DNA of 64,000 nt from Epiperipatus broadwayi (Eukaryota > Onychophora > Udeonychophora > Euonychophora > Peripatidae). This document shows positions 45,364 to 57,235 of this stretch, in pieces. Under the pieces are notes generated by a model. The model worked only from the letters and a program-made list of their open reading frames with translations, was not told the origin of the DNA and searched no databases. The translations under genes and the position numbers were made by a program. The stretch lies in the NCBI GenBank assembly GCA_028023455.1, contig JAQFVV010000050.1, positions 868,001-932,000 on the forward strand. The letters run 5' to 3'. Positions within the stretch are counted from its first letter, which is position 1, and each line of letters starts with the position of its first letter.

Positions 45364-47392
45364 TTGTTTTTTTTTATATTTATTAAACATGAAAGTAAAT
45401 TAAAAAGTTCGCATTTAAAAATTTTCTTTAAGAATTAAAAATTGAAATTAAATATCATCTTAAACTCGTATATATTAAATCGCACAGATAAAAAAAATTA
45501 TTAAAATAAAACTGTATTAAAAATAGAAAAAGTATTTTAAAACTAAATTTTAAAAAGATTTGGAGATAAAATTATATCTTTAAATTTATCTTTAAATATA
45601 TCTTTGATTTGGAAAACATTAATTAATCAGAAATGGAAATGATAAATTTAATTAGTCAAATGTAAACCAGCCTTGGGCATTTAAATGTAAAAACATCGGT
45701 CAGATAGGAAAACAATAGAAACTTTTAGCAAATGAAATAAATCCATTGGGAAATCGGACCTCAACGAAAAGGATCATCACATCGATGACATAATGCCAAG
45801 TCAATCCTTCGAATACGTATAAAAGGAAAATTTGGAAATTATTAATTAGTGACTGGAAATTGATTATTACAATGTGACTATATGTAGTAGTACGGAGTTG
45901 GAAGTGAAGGAGTTGACAGATGCACTGTCAATTCTTTCAGCTGTTAAAGAAAGGAGAAATGAACTATCATTTCCTACATTGAGGACCAATTAAACTAAAA
46001 AAACCTCCGAATGAATAAATAAAACAACGGCTAAATGGATACCAGTCTTAGGACAGCGTGGGAATTCACGTTCATGGCAAGCAACGGATAAAGATGAACT
46101 GTTTTAAACTGTAAGAACTTTATAAATAATGAACATTAAATTAAAATTTTCTATATTTAAATGATTGCAATATGATCCTATCTGACCAAACTAAATTTTT
46201 TATTAATAGTGTTATTTGATGTATTTTTTTTTCTTATTTATGTAAAATCATTTCCATTTATTTATTTTTTATTCTTTAAGTTTTTGTCATGATTTTTTTT
46301 TGTTTTTCGTTAAATTAATTATATAAATGTTAAACTTAAGTCGGGCATGAATGGCTGTATAGATTTGTAAAGATATATTAGGGGAGGGTAATCTTAGGTT
46401 ATTTGTGTCATTGTTAGATTGGGACAATGGATTGGATATATTGATGTAGTTAGTAGATGTAGTCGGAGATTCGCTACTGACAGAATCGCTTCATATGCCG
46501 CACTCTCCCGTTTTGCCTATGGAAGGAATTATAAGATGCAGAGTGCAGTTCCTTTCTATGGAGTTTTTTTTTTATTGTTCTTCTCGTTGGATAGAAGTAA
46601 TATTCCTATCTAATGAAAGTCAATATCTTCTCTTAATCTTTTTGGTGCTGCCGTATTCCGTATTACATTGAATACATCGATGTATCAGATGAATTGATGC
46701 CAGTTTGACTGCGAATTTTAGCCTAAGGTTAAATAGGGATAGAATATTTTATTTTCAAATGCAAATCTATGTGGTCTATTCATACTCGATCCTAAATAAA
46801 AATGCATTAAATTTAAGTTGTTTATAGACGCTTGCATGGATTGTTTATCGATTAACTATGTTTTGCGTTTTCATATTTGATCAAAATATATAGACATTCG
46901 ATAAATAATGATACCTTACGGTGAGTATCTAAAATGTATTTATTCGGATATCTTTTAAGTTATTGGTGACAATGCAAGTATCTTATGGTGAATACTATTG
47001 GGTTACTTATAAATTTCCCTCTGCAATTGTCGGTACCAATGATTTTATATTTTGATCGTTTATGTTTATTTTGAAATGTTTTAACCGTTGTAATCTATGT
47101 AACCGATCTGAAATCAACATTATTAAAACAATTTTTTTTTATAATACCATCTGTGCGAACTTAATTAAAATGTAAACTCATATTATAATAGAAATTAAAA
47201 TGTAAATTAAAATCTAAGGTAAAGTTAAAAATAATGTTAAATGTTAAAATGTAAAACTAATACTAAAATAATTTTAAATCATATATATATATGTGATAAA
47301 TAAATGTTTGTATGTTAATTACTGGCAGTGGCTTATTTTATTCCTCTTATATATATATTCTTATATTATTTTTTAAATCTCTGCTATTCCAC

Positions 47393-47545
47393 TGAGCTAG
47401 TGACATGGGCTAACGACCGGATGCAAAAAAAATTTTTTTTTTACTTACGTATCTGCCTACTCTATAAATTTTTCTAGGTTCAAATGCCTAGATGGCGCCC
47501 TGTAGTGCAGATTACGTAAGTCTACCTACTCCGGATCGTTACAAC
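47393..47545 (+). repeat. 3' long-terminal-repeat-like sequence
   Basis: It repeats 44456-44613, including CTAGATGGCGCCCTGTAG and TACTCCGGATCGTTACAAC, with one substitution and shorter A/T runs. The outer 15 bases present at the left LTR start are not found here. Confidence 0.7.
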
Positions 47546-48241
47546 ATATATATATATGACCAGTTAATTTGGATCTTTGTAACATACAGATAGCAATTCT
47601 GATAAATTTAAAGGTAATGCATTTAATTCCAGTATGGCTACATGCATATTTTGATTTGATTTATATGATTACAGAAACATATTTTCAATTTTCGGCATGT
47701 TTTATCATTTCCTCTCTCATTTCAACCTCATCATATCACAAACGTCTAATGATGCAGAAACTCAAACCATACTCTCTCATTATGCATGCATGTTTTTGAA
47801 CAACATCTGTCCTTTGGTACAGGCTTCCAGTTTTTCTCCATGTTCATTGAATATACTGCAACTTCATTTAATTATATACAAATATAGGCAAATACTATTT
47901 ACTAGCTGAATAATGTAACATATACTGGGTAAATTAAGAAAAATATTCTAAATAACCAATGGATATATGTTTTACTTATGTATATACATATCTGGATATA
48001 TAGGTTTAGTTGTAAGAATATATTTTACTTATAAACCCATAAACCTATGCTTAGGAAAAAAATGGTCTAATTTTTACTTGTTTACTTTTGAGGGGAGAAG
48101 CTTGAATAAAATAATGTAAGACTGCACGTAAAACAATGTTATAGTCATAGTTTGAATACACTTACAGGCAAAGATTTATTGTTTAGAAACATATTTCATT
48201 TTCCAATGAATTGATTTTTAAGTTAACTATGTGTATATACA
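47546..48241. other. AT-rich stretch, nothing recognised
   Basis: Overlapping short frames at 47569-47909 have no recognisable composition or family. Confidence 0.45.
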
Positions 48242-48600
48242 CACTCAAATAAGTATGGAGAGATGCATGTTGGGAGTAACAAGAATAGATCGAAAACACA
48301 ATATATGGGTAAGCGAACAAACAGGTGTTACTGACCTCATTGAAAAATTTAAAAGACTTAAGTGGAGTTGGGCTGGACATATTGCTAGAAAAGATGATAA
48401 TAGATGAACAATTGAAATCTTAAACTGGATTCCAAGAGATTGTAAAAGACTCAGAAAGACACCACATGTGAGATGGATGGATGAAATAAAAAAGTGTGAA
48501 GGGGTAATGTGGAGAAGAGAGGCTAGAGATCAAAGAAGATGGATTGAACTTGGAGAGACCTTCATCCTGCAGTGGATTAATAATTGATGATGATGCTGAT
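48242..48600 (+). pseudogene. RTE 3' fragment, copy 3, with likely 9-bp target duplication
   Basis: It matches the RTE C-terminal coding end from ACTCAAATAAGTATGGAGAG to CATCCTGCAGTGGATTAATAATTGATGATG. Translation retains VWVxxQTGVTDLIEK-like and RWMDEI-like stretches with stops. The repeat ATATACACA occurs at 48235-48243 and 48599-48607, consistent with retroposition. It is a dead fragment. Confidence 0.85.
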
Positions 48601-48607
48601 ATACACA

Positions 48608-49330
48608 GGTATTATTATTATTAAATAAATATATTCTTGTGAATTAAATATTCTGAGAATTGGAAGTTTCCAAAGGTTCATTGATTTGAAAAGGTAAGAA
48701 ATAAATAAATTAATGGTTACTTAAAAATGAAGATTAATAGAATAGAGAATGTAATAGAAACTAGATAGAAAACAATCAGAAGCATTAGTGACAGTCGCCC
48801 ACAAAGAAATAAGGCCACTCTAACTCCAAGGTAAATAAAATATAATAGGACAAAACAACAAAAATAAGAATACACATGAGATGAGTTTTACTATGATTTT
48901 AAAAACTAGCATAAATCATCTGGAAATAGAATACACTTGTTTGCTATTCTATTTATTTGATGCATTGGGATGCTGCCTTTCAGTTTTTCATGTCCAAACA
49001 TTTCTGAAATACTTCAACAGTATGTAGAACTAGAGCTCCCCAACAGATTCTATCACCTGCCATATCTTCTCAATGAAACCAATCAGTATTGAAGCTCTTT
49101 AAAATATATATGGTACAATTTTTGTAATGTAAATGGTGTCTGCTTCATCCTTAAAAACCATACTCATGTTCAATAAAAATATTTTATGAAGTCTTACATT
49201 GTCCATTTTCTTCTTATTTGCTATCCAACAAAGGTATGATTATACAATCAAGAACTCTATAGTGTCATAACCAGAAAAGCGAAGAAGCATATTTAATGAT
49301 TTTCAGCTTGCCATTGTATTTTAAAAAATT
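48608..49330. other. AT-rich stretch, nothing recognised
   Basis: No coding or repeat signal was seen. Confidence 0.5.
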
Positions 49331-49785
49331 ACAATCTTTAATTAAAGGGGATTTGAACTTATACTTTCAAGGTTTCTTCAACTATTCATTCTATCATATA
49401 TAACTTGATACACATAACCACACACATGTGAAAAAGATAAATGATCTCCAACATATGTATTTCACACTGAACCAGCACTTATCAGTTGGTCCAGATCATT
49501 ACCTCTCACATACATATTTAATCATTAAGATAGCACATCTTCTAACTTGAAAGGACAGACTTCAATCGTCTCTACCATCCAACACTTCAGCCATCCATAC
49601 CATTAAAATATGAAGATTGAATGCTCTGACCCTCATGTATATGATCTTAATAGGTCTATTTAAATACACAGAGGGATGGGATATAATTCACATGTGTGTG
49701 GTTATGTGCATCAAGTTATATAAGATGGAGTGGATAGCAGAAGAAATCTTGAAAATCTGAGTTCAAATTCCCTTTAATTACATCT
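49331..49785. mobile_element. Repeat B as an inverted pair (foldback)
   Basis: A minus-strand B copy fills about 49331-49640. A second, plus-strand tRNA-like end lies at 49697-49785. The outer arms of about 90-100 bp pair with each other: GATTTGAACTTATACTTTCA faces TTGAAAATCTGAGTTCAAAT, and GATACACATAACCACACACATGTGA faces its complement. The tRNA-like B boxes point away from each other. The middle carries the 5' part of B (ATGGATGGCTGAA in complement). Confidence 0.65.
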
Positions 49786-50432
49786 TAGATTTCTATATTT
49801 ACATTACACTAGTATTGATTTATTAGACAATCTTTAAACAACTGTTTGTAATGCCTGTATATTTCATCGATAAGGAGTTCAAATCTCACATACAATAAAT
49901 TAGATAAAATAATAGTTCTATATATAGCTAATTCAGTTGTGATCGTTATTTGACTGTGATTAAAGATGTTATGTTTTGACTTGTTCAAAGAAGCAACACC
50001 CCATTGAGAAGCAACAACGCATTGAAGTCTCTTCTGTGCAGTAACATTTAAGTCCAAATTTTCTACTTATAATATTATCAAAATATTTAAATGGACTTGC
50101 ATTCTGAAGTTGATAACTATTCAGGCTATAAGTTGCTGAAGATTTCTTGTCTGCCACTGCCTGGTAAAGCTTTTTAAGTTTTTTTTAACCATAATTACTA
50201 AACAGAAGTCTACATTAGATGCATTCAAAACAAAACCTTAAATACATTTTGTGGATAATCTTTTGAATAGACCAAAATAGCATAAACATCAGGATACTGT
50301 AAATTTTGAATCCAAGAATAAAGAATTCTTGTTTATTCTTTTAATTGATTCCATTAAAAATTTTATCATCTAAACTGTATTTTATACTTGGTTAATTATA
50401 TTGTATATAAATAGGTTTTTTTTTACTCACGT
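49786..50432. other. AT-rich stretch without a recognisable gene
   Basis: The overlapping minus frames at 49809-50157 show no family resemblance. Nothing else was seen. Confidence 0.45.
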
Positions 50433-50502
50433 GTCATAGCATCAGCCGGGACAACTGCTTGTAAAGCAGATGTCGCTGACCTCTCGACCACCAATGCTTG
50501 AC
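50433..50502 (-). mobile_element. Short SINE with tRNA-Val(UAC)-like anticodon, T arm deleted
   Basis: On the minus strand it reads GTCAAGCATTGGTGG, then CTGC-TTTACAA-GCAG (anticodon UAC), then GGCTGATGCTATGAC. It keeps the GTCAAGC...GCTATGAC frame of the other short SINEs but has lost the B-box part. It is flanked by (TA)n on the 5' side. Confidence 0.65.
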
Positions 50503-50548
50503 TATATATAAATAGTTTTGCAAAATCACAGCCATAAAAATAGAAAAC

Positions 50549-50688
50549 AAGAATATTAATTATAGCAAGCGTTGTTAGCCGAGAGGTCATCACAGCTGCC
50601 TTGCAAGCAAGTAGTTGGTTGCAGACGGTTATGGGTTCGCGTCCCGGCCGATGCTATGACATATGAAAAAAAAAGAATATTAATTATA
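50549..50688 (+). mobile_element. Short tRNA-bodied SINE with A tail and exact 16-bp target duplication
   Basis: The body from 50565 (GCAAGCGTTG...) has a perfect-looking B box context (GGTTCGCGTCC) and ends GATGCTATGACATATG, then A8. The exact direct repeat AAGAATATTAATTATA lies at 50549-50564 and 50673-50688. The anticodon-arm region (CTGCCTTGCAAGCAAG) differs from the Gly- and Val-like copies, and the variable region is enlarged. This is the clearest evidence that these tRNA-like units are retroposed by LINE machinery. Confidence 0.85.
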
Positions 50689-51945
50689 ATAAATGGTAGC
50701 ATTTTAGAAAAAGTGAGTTAAATAAGATGATAAAAATCGAGTAAAGTCAAATCTTTGCAGGTAAATAAATAAAAGAACATTTAATTAATATGATTTGCTC
50801 ATTAAAAATATTGTGTTTAGTATCAATCGCATTTACACTTTAGAAAATGACTGAAAATTTCTCATATGGGAAAATAAATATGTAAAAAAATTCAATTGAG
50901 AAAAATAAGCTAAATATAATAAATGGAAATGAAACAGTGCATTTTAACGCATTTGCATATTTAAAAAATTAGAATAAACTAAATGCCCTTGTGCAGGCTT
51001 ACAAATAACCAAGTTACTTTATTCAGCGTAAAAAAAAACATTTAATTATTTAATATTTGCAAGAGCAAATAAAATTTCAGAAGGAACGTTAGCATCTACA
51101 TTTTAGTTTGTTGCATAACGTTAGCATCTATCTTCTAATACATGTAACAACTAATCTTTCTTTAACTAAATAAGATTTGGAATCAATGGATGATACAAAG
51201 TCTTTTAGAAACTGTTTTTCCTCTTATAGTTTGTAATTTGCAAATTGAGAAGCAGTAAGAACGCATAGTGGCAACAACTCATAAAACTCAAAGTTTGCTA
51301 CATCTTACATTTCTTCAGTTTTGAATATCTTTATATGTATTTAATAATGCGTGCCTAGAGCTGATTTATTACAGCGCATGCCTAGAAGTTGGTGGAGAAA
51401 CTTTTGTAAATAGAATATAAGATTGCAAGCTAGATATTGAAAAAGAAATTGAAAATAGAAACACAATATCTAAGTCAATTTTAATAACAGAAATAATAAT
51501 ATAATATAGATAATTATTTATATCAACTTCAGCTTAAATACTATACAAACTAAAGAATTGAAACTGATGTTTTATTTGGTAATTGGGGATTGTTAAAACT
51601 AAATCAACTTCTTTGATCCTTCAAATAAATATGATTTCGGAGCATTTATGCTGTACATATATCAATTGTGGCATCATTCCATTTTTCCATAGTTTACAGA
51701 TGTTTCCCTATTGGTTAAGAATAGCCAATGGGAATTACAGTTACATCCACTTCAATTCTATATGCAGCTGTTATAATTTTTTAAAAAGAGCAATATTGAA
51801 TAAAATTATGAAAGTTTTTATATTATAAAATACTGAGGCCTCAAAGACAGATACATTTTGGAAAATATATTGAGGAAAAAATAAAAACTTTCCCAAAGGT
51901 ATTTATATTATTATACTACAAAATCACCATTTGCATATGAACTGT
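50689..51945. other. AT-rich stretch without a recognisable gene
   Basis: The frame at 51583-51828 shows no recognisable domain. No repeat structure was seen. Confidence 0.45.
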
Positions 51946-52306
51946 ATCATCATCATCATCATCAACCATTATCAATCCACTGAAGGATGAAGGTCTTTCT
52001 AAGTTCAGTTCATCATCTCCAATCTTTAGCTTCTCTTTTCCACATCATCCCTGCACACTTTCTTATTTCATCCATCTCACATGTGGTCTCTTTCTGGGTC
52101 TTTTACAATCACCTGGAATCCAGTTTAATATTTCAATTGTTCATTTATTATCATCTCTTCTAGAAATATGTCCAGCCCAACTTCCTTCACTCTTTTAATT
52201 TTTTCCAATGAGGTCAGTGTACCTGTTTGTTCTCTTATCCATATATTGCATTATTGATCTCTTCTTGTTATTCCCAGCATGCATCTCTCATACTTCTTTG
52301 TTTGTA
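51946..52306 (-). pseudogene. RTE 3' fragment, copy 4 (minus strand)
   Basis: It begins with the (CAT)n tail complement and CCACTGAAGGATGAAGGTCT, and runs to TACTTCTTTGTTTG at the 5' end. That is the same internal start as copies 2 and 3. Stops and frameshifts interrupt the RTE C-terminal reading frame. Confidence 0.85.
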
Positions 52307-53250
52307 TTATATGAGACATAAAATTACATTTCTAAAAATAATACAGATGAGAAAAGACAGATCAGATTGGATTAGTGATACTATGCAGTTTCAATACAGA
52401 TTTGTTTGTTCTTTGAATGTATTTATAATTTAAATCTAGTTTAGAAATGATATAGTAATTTCTAGACTAATAAATCAACAGTAGTAATCTTTATCACAAT
52501 TATTTTTCAATAAATAGAGCAACAAATTTAGTCAATAAGTGAGAGTTATGGTTCTGGTGTAGCACACTGAAAGAGTGTTCAGCTGTGTTTAAGAAAAAGA
52601 GACTGGTTCTTACAAAGAAAATAAAATCTTTTTGGTTGCAAACATTAAAAACATTTTACTAATTTATTACAAATACAAACAAAAAAAACTATATTTATTT
52701 AAAATGAATGGTAACAAAGATATGACAGCTAAAAGTTTGACTCTTGTAAACCAAATTGTAGAATCAAAATCTTGGGAGATGTTGGTGGGAAAATTGACAG
52801 TTCCCTAATTTCTAAAAGTGTTCCATAAAATTCAATAAAAATATGATCATTGAGCCCATAATGAATAGGTAACATAATTGTAATATTACTCAAATTGGTA
52901 TATCACTATTTATTATGTATTATCAAAGATAATATTGTTTGGAAAATAATGTTTGAACTATGTGTTAATTATGGACCCTGAATTATTCAAAAAAGAACTT
53001 TGCACCTAATATTATTCCATGGGAAGTAATGATTGGATCAAGAAAATACCATAATATGATAATCCAACAGATTAGAAGACAATATATAATGCCTATATTA
53101 ATTATTTCTTTGGCTGTAATACTTATTATACTAAAGCACTATTAAGTATTTGTCCCTCTCTTCTATAAATTTTTCTGCATTAGTTATATGACTTTTATAA
53201 ATAATATCAATATTATTTTTATTAGATATTGCAATAAATTTAATAGTTAA
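52307..53250. other. AT-rich stretch, nothing recognised
   Basis: No coding or repeat signal was seen. Confidence 0.5.
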
Positions 53251-53365
53251 AGCAGTAGCAACTCTCTGCATACCATAGTCTCACTCAGTGTAAGTCATAG
53301 TTATCAATGAGTATTAGAAGATTTGTGCATGAAAATGGTGATCATGTTTGATGTTTTAGTGGTTT
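53251..53365. mobile_element. Foldback family F, short deleted copy
   Basis: AGCAGTAGCAACTCTCTGCA, ACTCAGTGTAAG, ATCAATGAG and AAGATTTGTGCATGAAAAT follow the F left end. They then jump to ATGGTGATCATG and GATGTTTTAGTGGTTTAA, the motif bordering other F copies. It is an internally deleted derivative. Confidence 0.5.
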
Positions 53366-53829
53366 AATACCGTTGATAGTTCTGACTTTAGAATAATCTT
53401 CTTCCTCATACTTTTTTTTATAAATTTAAAAATAGAAAGGTAAAATCTCTAAGAAAATCTGTTATACAGTAAAAAATTGTTACTGCATTGAAAAATTTAA
53501 TAAACATTTTATACTAAATTTTATTGAATGTTAAGTTAACATTACTATTAATACTGCTACAATGTTGTCAACTGTGCTTATATGTATTCAGATGATAGCA
53601 TTATGCTCAGATGTGTGTTTTTGTTTAGAATTTAATATAATATCCATCAATACCTCTCAATGTGTATTAAAATTGAATAAATAAATAAATGTTTTGATAA
53701 TTTTGTATTTGTAAACAGTTTGATGTCCAGAAGTGATGGGTTGGGATATGATCCAGTGGCATGGACTCTGGCATCTGCTGTAATACCACCACAGAAAAAA
53801 CACACCAGTCTCAATATACATTAATTTCT

Positions 53830-53885
53830 GCCCTGGTCCGGGTTCGCTTCCCAGTCAATGCTTTGACATATAATAAAAAAATAAA
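53830..53885 (+). mobile_element. 3' fragment of a short tRNA-bodied SINE
   Basis: GGTCCGGGTTCGCTTCCCAG (T arm with B box) is followed by TCAATGCTTTGACATATA and an A-rich tail, as in the other copies. The 5' tRNA half is not recognisable. Confidence 0.65.
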
Positions 53886-53982
53886 AAAAATATTTTATTA
53901 TTTTTTAGATTGTGATCATTTTCATAAGGATATTTTTAAGGTAACAAAATATGTTAAATTTAAAAAATAAAAAATATTAAAA

Positions 53983-54075
53983 CATTTTAAACCACTAAAT
54001 ATTACATGAGCACAATTTCCTAAGATTACTAAGGTTTGCACTAGGTAGCATCACTGTATGGAAAGTTTACTGCTT
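53983..54075. mobile_element. Foldback family F, short deleted copy (inverted relative to 53251)
   Basis: TTTTAAACCACTAAATATTACATGAGCAC is followed by GATTACTAAGGTTTGCACTAGG and CTGTATGGAAAGTTTACTGC, the complement of an F end. It is about 620 bp from, and inverted relative to, the fragment at 53251. Confidence 0.5.
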
Positions 54076-54109
54076 GGTAAATTGTAATTTATGAATAATA
54101 AGAGAATAG

Positions 54110-54835
54110 CCAACATAGAATTTAACTGGATTATGAGTAAAGGATAGGCAACAAGATGGGTGAGAATGGTAATAGAGTATACAGAAGATTTGGATAAAGA
54201 CTTTATGTCAGTATACTCATAATGGCAGCAATGGGATAGAAGAATAAATGCATTAATAAAAAATAGGGAGTTGGAGAGATGGACACCTAGTATGAAGAGT
54301 AAAAAGAGTTTAAATGTATATAGAAATATATGGAATATTGGATGGAAGTTAATTTATGAAAATAGCAAGGAAAGTAATTTACTGTTTAAGGCTTGAACAG
54401 GATCTTTACCAATAAGTAAATATGCATATAAATGAGAAAATGTGGGTGTATTGTCTGCAAGTTGTGTAAGGAAGGCATAGAAAATATTATGTGTTGGTTA
54501 ATTGAATGTAAATGCTTACAAGCAGAAAGAGTGCAAATAATGTATTTGTGGGAAAAGAAATATAAACAAAGTGATTATAAATAAAGTTGGTTCTTGGCTT
54601 TTATGCTGGGTTTAGAAAAAGATAAAGGGGATCTAGATATAAAAGCCATAGAATGGACAAAGATAAGGTTATGGAAAAGGGATAGAACAGGATAGAGAAG
54701 AATATGGAAAAACAGGTTGGGAAATGGAAAGAGAAAGTAAGGTGACTAACAGGCTTCTCTGGGCATAGTGGCTGAGAGATTCATATCCTTGAGAAAGGAG
54801 AAGCCATAGTGCATTGAATTGCATAGCATTGCTAT
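54110..54835 (+). pseudogene. Second LINE family, 3' part of ORF2
   Basis: Joined reading in the plus direction gives a LINE C-terminal region. It contains INALIKNRELERWTPSMKSK, then a zinc-knuckle-like CRLC...CWLIECKCLQAERVQ stretch around 54455-54525, then LEKDKGDLDIKAIEWTKI. Stops and frameshifts interrupt it. The last 340 bp match 3631-3955. The tail is short GCATTG/TGCATA repeats. No RT core is present, so the clade cannot be assigned. Confidence 0.6.
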
Positions 54836-54942
54836 TATATTAAAAAGGTTTATGAATTATTTATAAAAACTGGATTACATCTGGATAGTGAATTGAATTT
54901 GGAATTTGAATTGTTGAATTTACAATCCCATGAGTAAATTCA

Positions 54943-55470
54943 GTATCATCATCATAATTTTCAAGTATTTATGAGTCCATTGCTAGATGATCATTTCAAG
55001 TTTAATCCAATTTCTTTGATCGATATTCTTTCTTTTCCACATCACACAAACTTCCTTATTCTATCCAATCATACCACATGTGGTCTCTTTTTAGATTTTC
55101 TATAATCTCCTGGAATCCAGTTTAAAAATTAACTGTCCACCTATGATCATAACTTCTAGCAGTCAGATAATTTCATTGTGTTACTTCTTTCAGTGATATT
55201 AATGTTACTTGTTAGTCTCTCAATCAGGTATTATACTTTCAATCCATTGTTATTTTCACCATAGTTTTCCATATTTTATTGAATAATCTGAAATTTCTGC
55301 ATTACTCTTCTGTTAACTGTTTAGGACTCAGTTTTATAAGTAGGAACTGATAAAACATTTTCTTTATCCAAGTTTAAACCTGTGATTAATTTCATCCATT
55401 ATGTTTTTATATTTATTAATAATCTATTTGTAGTTAGAAGTTAATACTTTTTATTCTGAGAAAATCCATT
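54943..55470 (-). pseudogene. RTE 3' fragment, copy 5 (minus strand, longer and older)
   Basis: The (CAT)n tail, ACATGTGGTCTCTTT and CCTGGAATCCAGTTTAAAA mark the RTE end on the minus strand. Beyond it, complements of the CVLPVLTYGSETWTL and VNSYKYFG regions are recognisable at about 55290-55440, with an internal deletion. It is more diverged than copies 2-4 and extends further 5'. Confidence 0.75.
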
Positions 55471-56552
55471 AGACATTACTTTAGTTATGTTATATATCGC
55501 TTTGCCTTAAATAATGGACTAGTCCATATTTCATCTTATTTTGATCAGATTAAGCATTCATCACTATGGACAAAAGGATGTGTGGATAGATAACATATGT
55601 CCAATGACAATAATGGGCCAATAGCTAATGATGCTGACTGAATTCAACTGTTCTCAGTATAGATGGAGATATGGCCAAAATAGTCAATCCATTTTGGAGG
55701 TGAGTCAAGCAACAACATATTGCCCACTATATGACTGAGCAGTAAGGCAAATTCCTGTTAGAACTGGAAACTTTTGGACATAAACCAGACATGAAGAAAG
55801 ATGTCACTGAACAGCCAAAATGTCACTGTACCTACTCATGAGGCAAGCTATAACGATACAGCTAGAAGTGGTAGGTAAACTTAAAAGAACATGTGAAATC
55901 CCATCCTTCTATAGTTGCATGACTTTAACACTATATCAAGCCAACAGTATCAGGTGAATATATAATATTATATATAATGTAAATACCCAACTGTATATTT
56001 GTTCATTTTAATAAATATTATAATCATATTTCATAAGTTTGTATGTTATACATAAATCATACATGAAACACAACAAGTTATATTAGCATTTATGTTTAGA
56101 AAATCTTGCAATATTTATGAATATCTAAAACATTATTTATAAAAATTACCATATTATGCAATATCTTGATGATGTAATTTAAATAATGTCCATTTTTATT
56201 CATTTAGTTTTCTATTTTAGTCCACAAAATATTTTGGAGATATAAATCATCCCATCAGGCATCATTTCCAATATAAATCTTATTATTGCCATCATGTAAT
56301 TTGCTCATTGCTGTTGCATGTTAATAAATATTTTTAGACTACTATATTAAGTTAACTCTATATCTTGATAGTCTAAATGTTTTAATCATTGTAGAAACAC
56401 TTATAGAACCAAACATCTCCTAATAATTTACAAATTTTAAGCATAGCTGAATTAATCTCTCTCATTATCTACAAGAGTTCCACTATGTTAAAACAATCTA
56501 ATTTCGTTTGAATCCAAAGTTGATGGTAAAAGATAATTTGTATCACACGATA
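55471..56552. other. AT-rich stretch without a recognisable gene
   Basis: It is slightly less AT-rich at 55550-55950, but no protein-like frame or repeat was recognised. Confidence 0.45.
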
Positions 56553-57235
56553 TTACAGCAGTAGCAAATTCATACAGTAGTGCCACTCAGTGCCAATCAG
56601 AGTAATCAATGGATTCAAAAAGGTTTGTGCATAAAATTCATATTTAGTGTCTACTCATCCAATATCTCCAGACATGTTTCTAGTTTGTGGCTTTCGTCAA
56701 TGAAGATTCATGGATCTGAGAGCACTGCACCTAGATCTTAGGATCCAATGCAACCTCTCCAGCACCCACATTTTACCCATTCAGTTAACTATAAAGCTAG
56801 AAACCCAAGATGAAAATATAATAAAGTTTTGAATGCAAACCCATTTGTTTGTATAGTTACACAGCTATTGAACTCAATTCAACATCTATAAATTTTGGTG
56901 TCTGCAGTTTTACTTAAACTATTCACCATTGTCCCATAGATAGGATACCTCAAAGCTATCAAAACATGTTTTCATCATGGACTTCTAACTTTATAGTTAA
57001 CTAAATAGGTAAAAGTTAATTCCTGGAAGTTTGTGTTAGATTCTAAGATCTAGATGCAGTGCTTTCAAATCAAAGGCTTCTCACTTATGATTTCCACAAA
57101 CAAAAAAATCAGTTTGGAGATATTGGCTGAGTAGGTAGTAGATAGGGATTTCATGCACACACCTTCTTGCATCCATTGGGTACTAAGACTTGAACTTGGT
57201 AGTGCTACTGCATGGGAGAGTTGGCCACTGGAAAA
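56553..57235. mobile_element. Foldback family F, copy 2 (about 680 bp)
   Basis: The left end (CAGTAGTGCCACTCAGTGCC, AGAGTAATCAATGGAT, GGTTTGTGCATAAAATTC) and right end (TTTCATGCACACACCTTCTTGC, ATCCATTGG, GTGCTACTGCATGGGAGAGT) are inverted copies. Next to the left arm is GATCTGAGAGCACTGCACC, as in copy 1. The middle adds about 200 bp (CAGTTAACTATAAAGCTAGA...) shared with copy 3. No ORF, hence non-autonomous. Confidence 0.7.

Larger units (their letters stand above)
44441..47545 (+). mobile_element. Non-autonomous LTR-retrotransposon-like element (LARD-like), about 3.1 kb
   Basis: An LTR-like pair and a primer-binding site enclose about 2.76 kb in which I find no gag, protease, RT or integrase motif; the longest frames are about 60-65 codons. 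The interior carries three spaced copies of a CCTTACGRTGAGTA motif and a small TGTAACGA/TCGTTACA palindrome. No purine tract is evident before the right repeat, and the right repeat lacks the first 15 bases of the left one. The copy may be rearranged, or the left and right repeats may stem from separate insertions. Confidence 0.55.
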
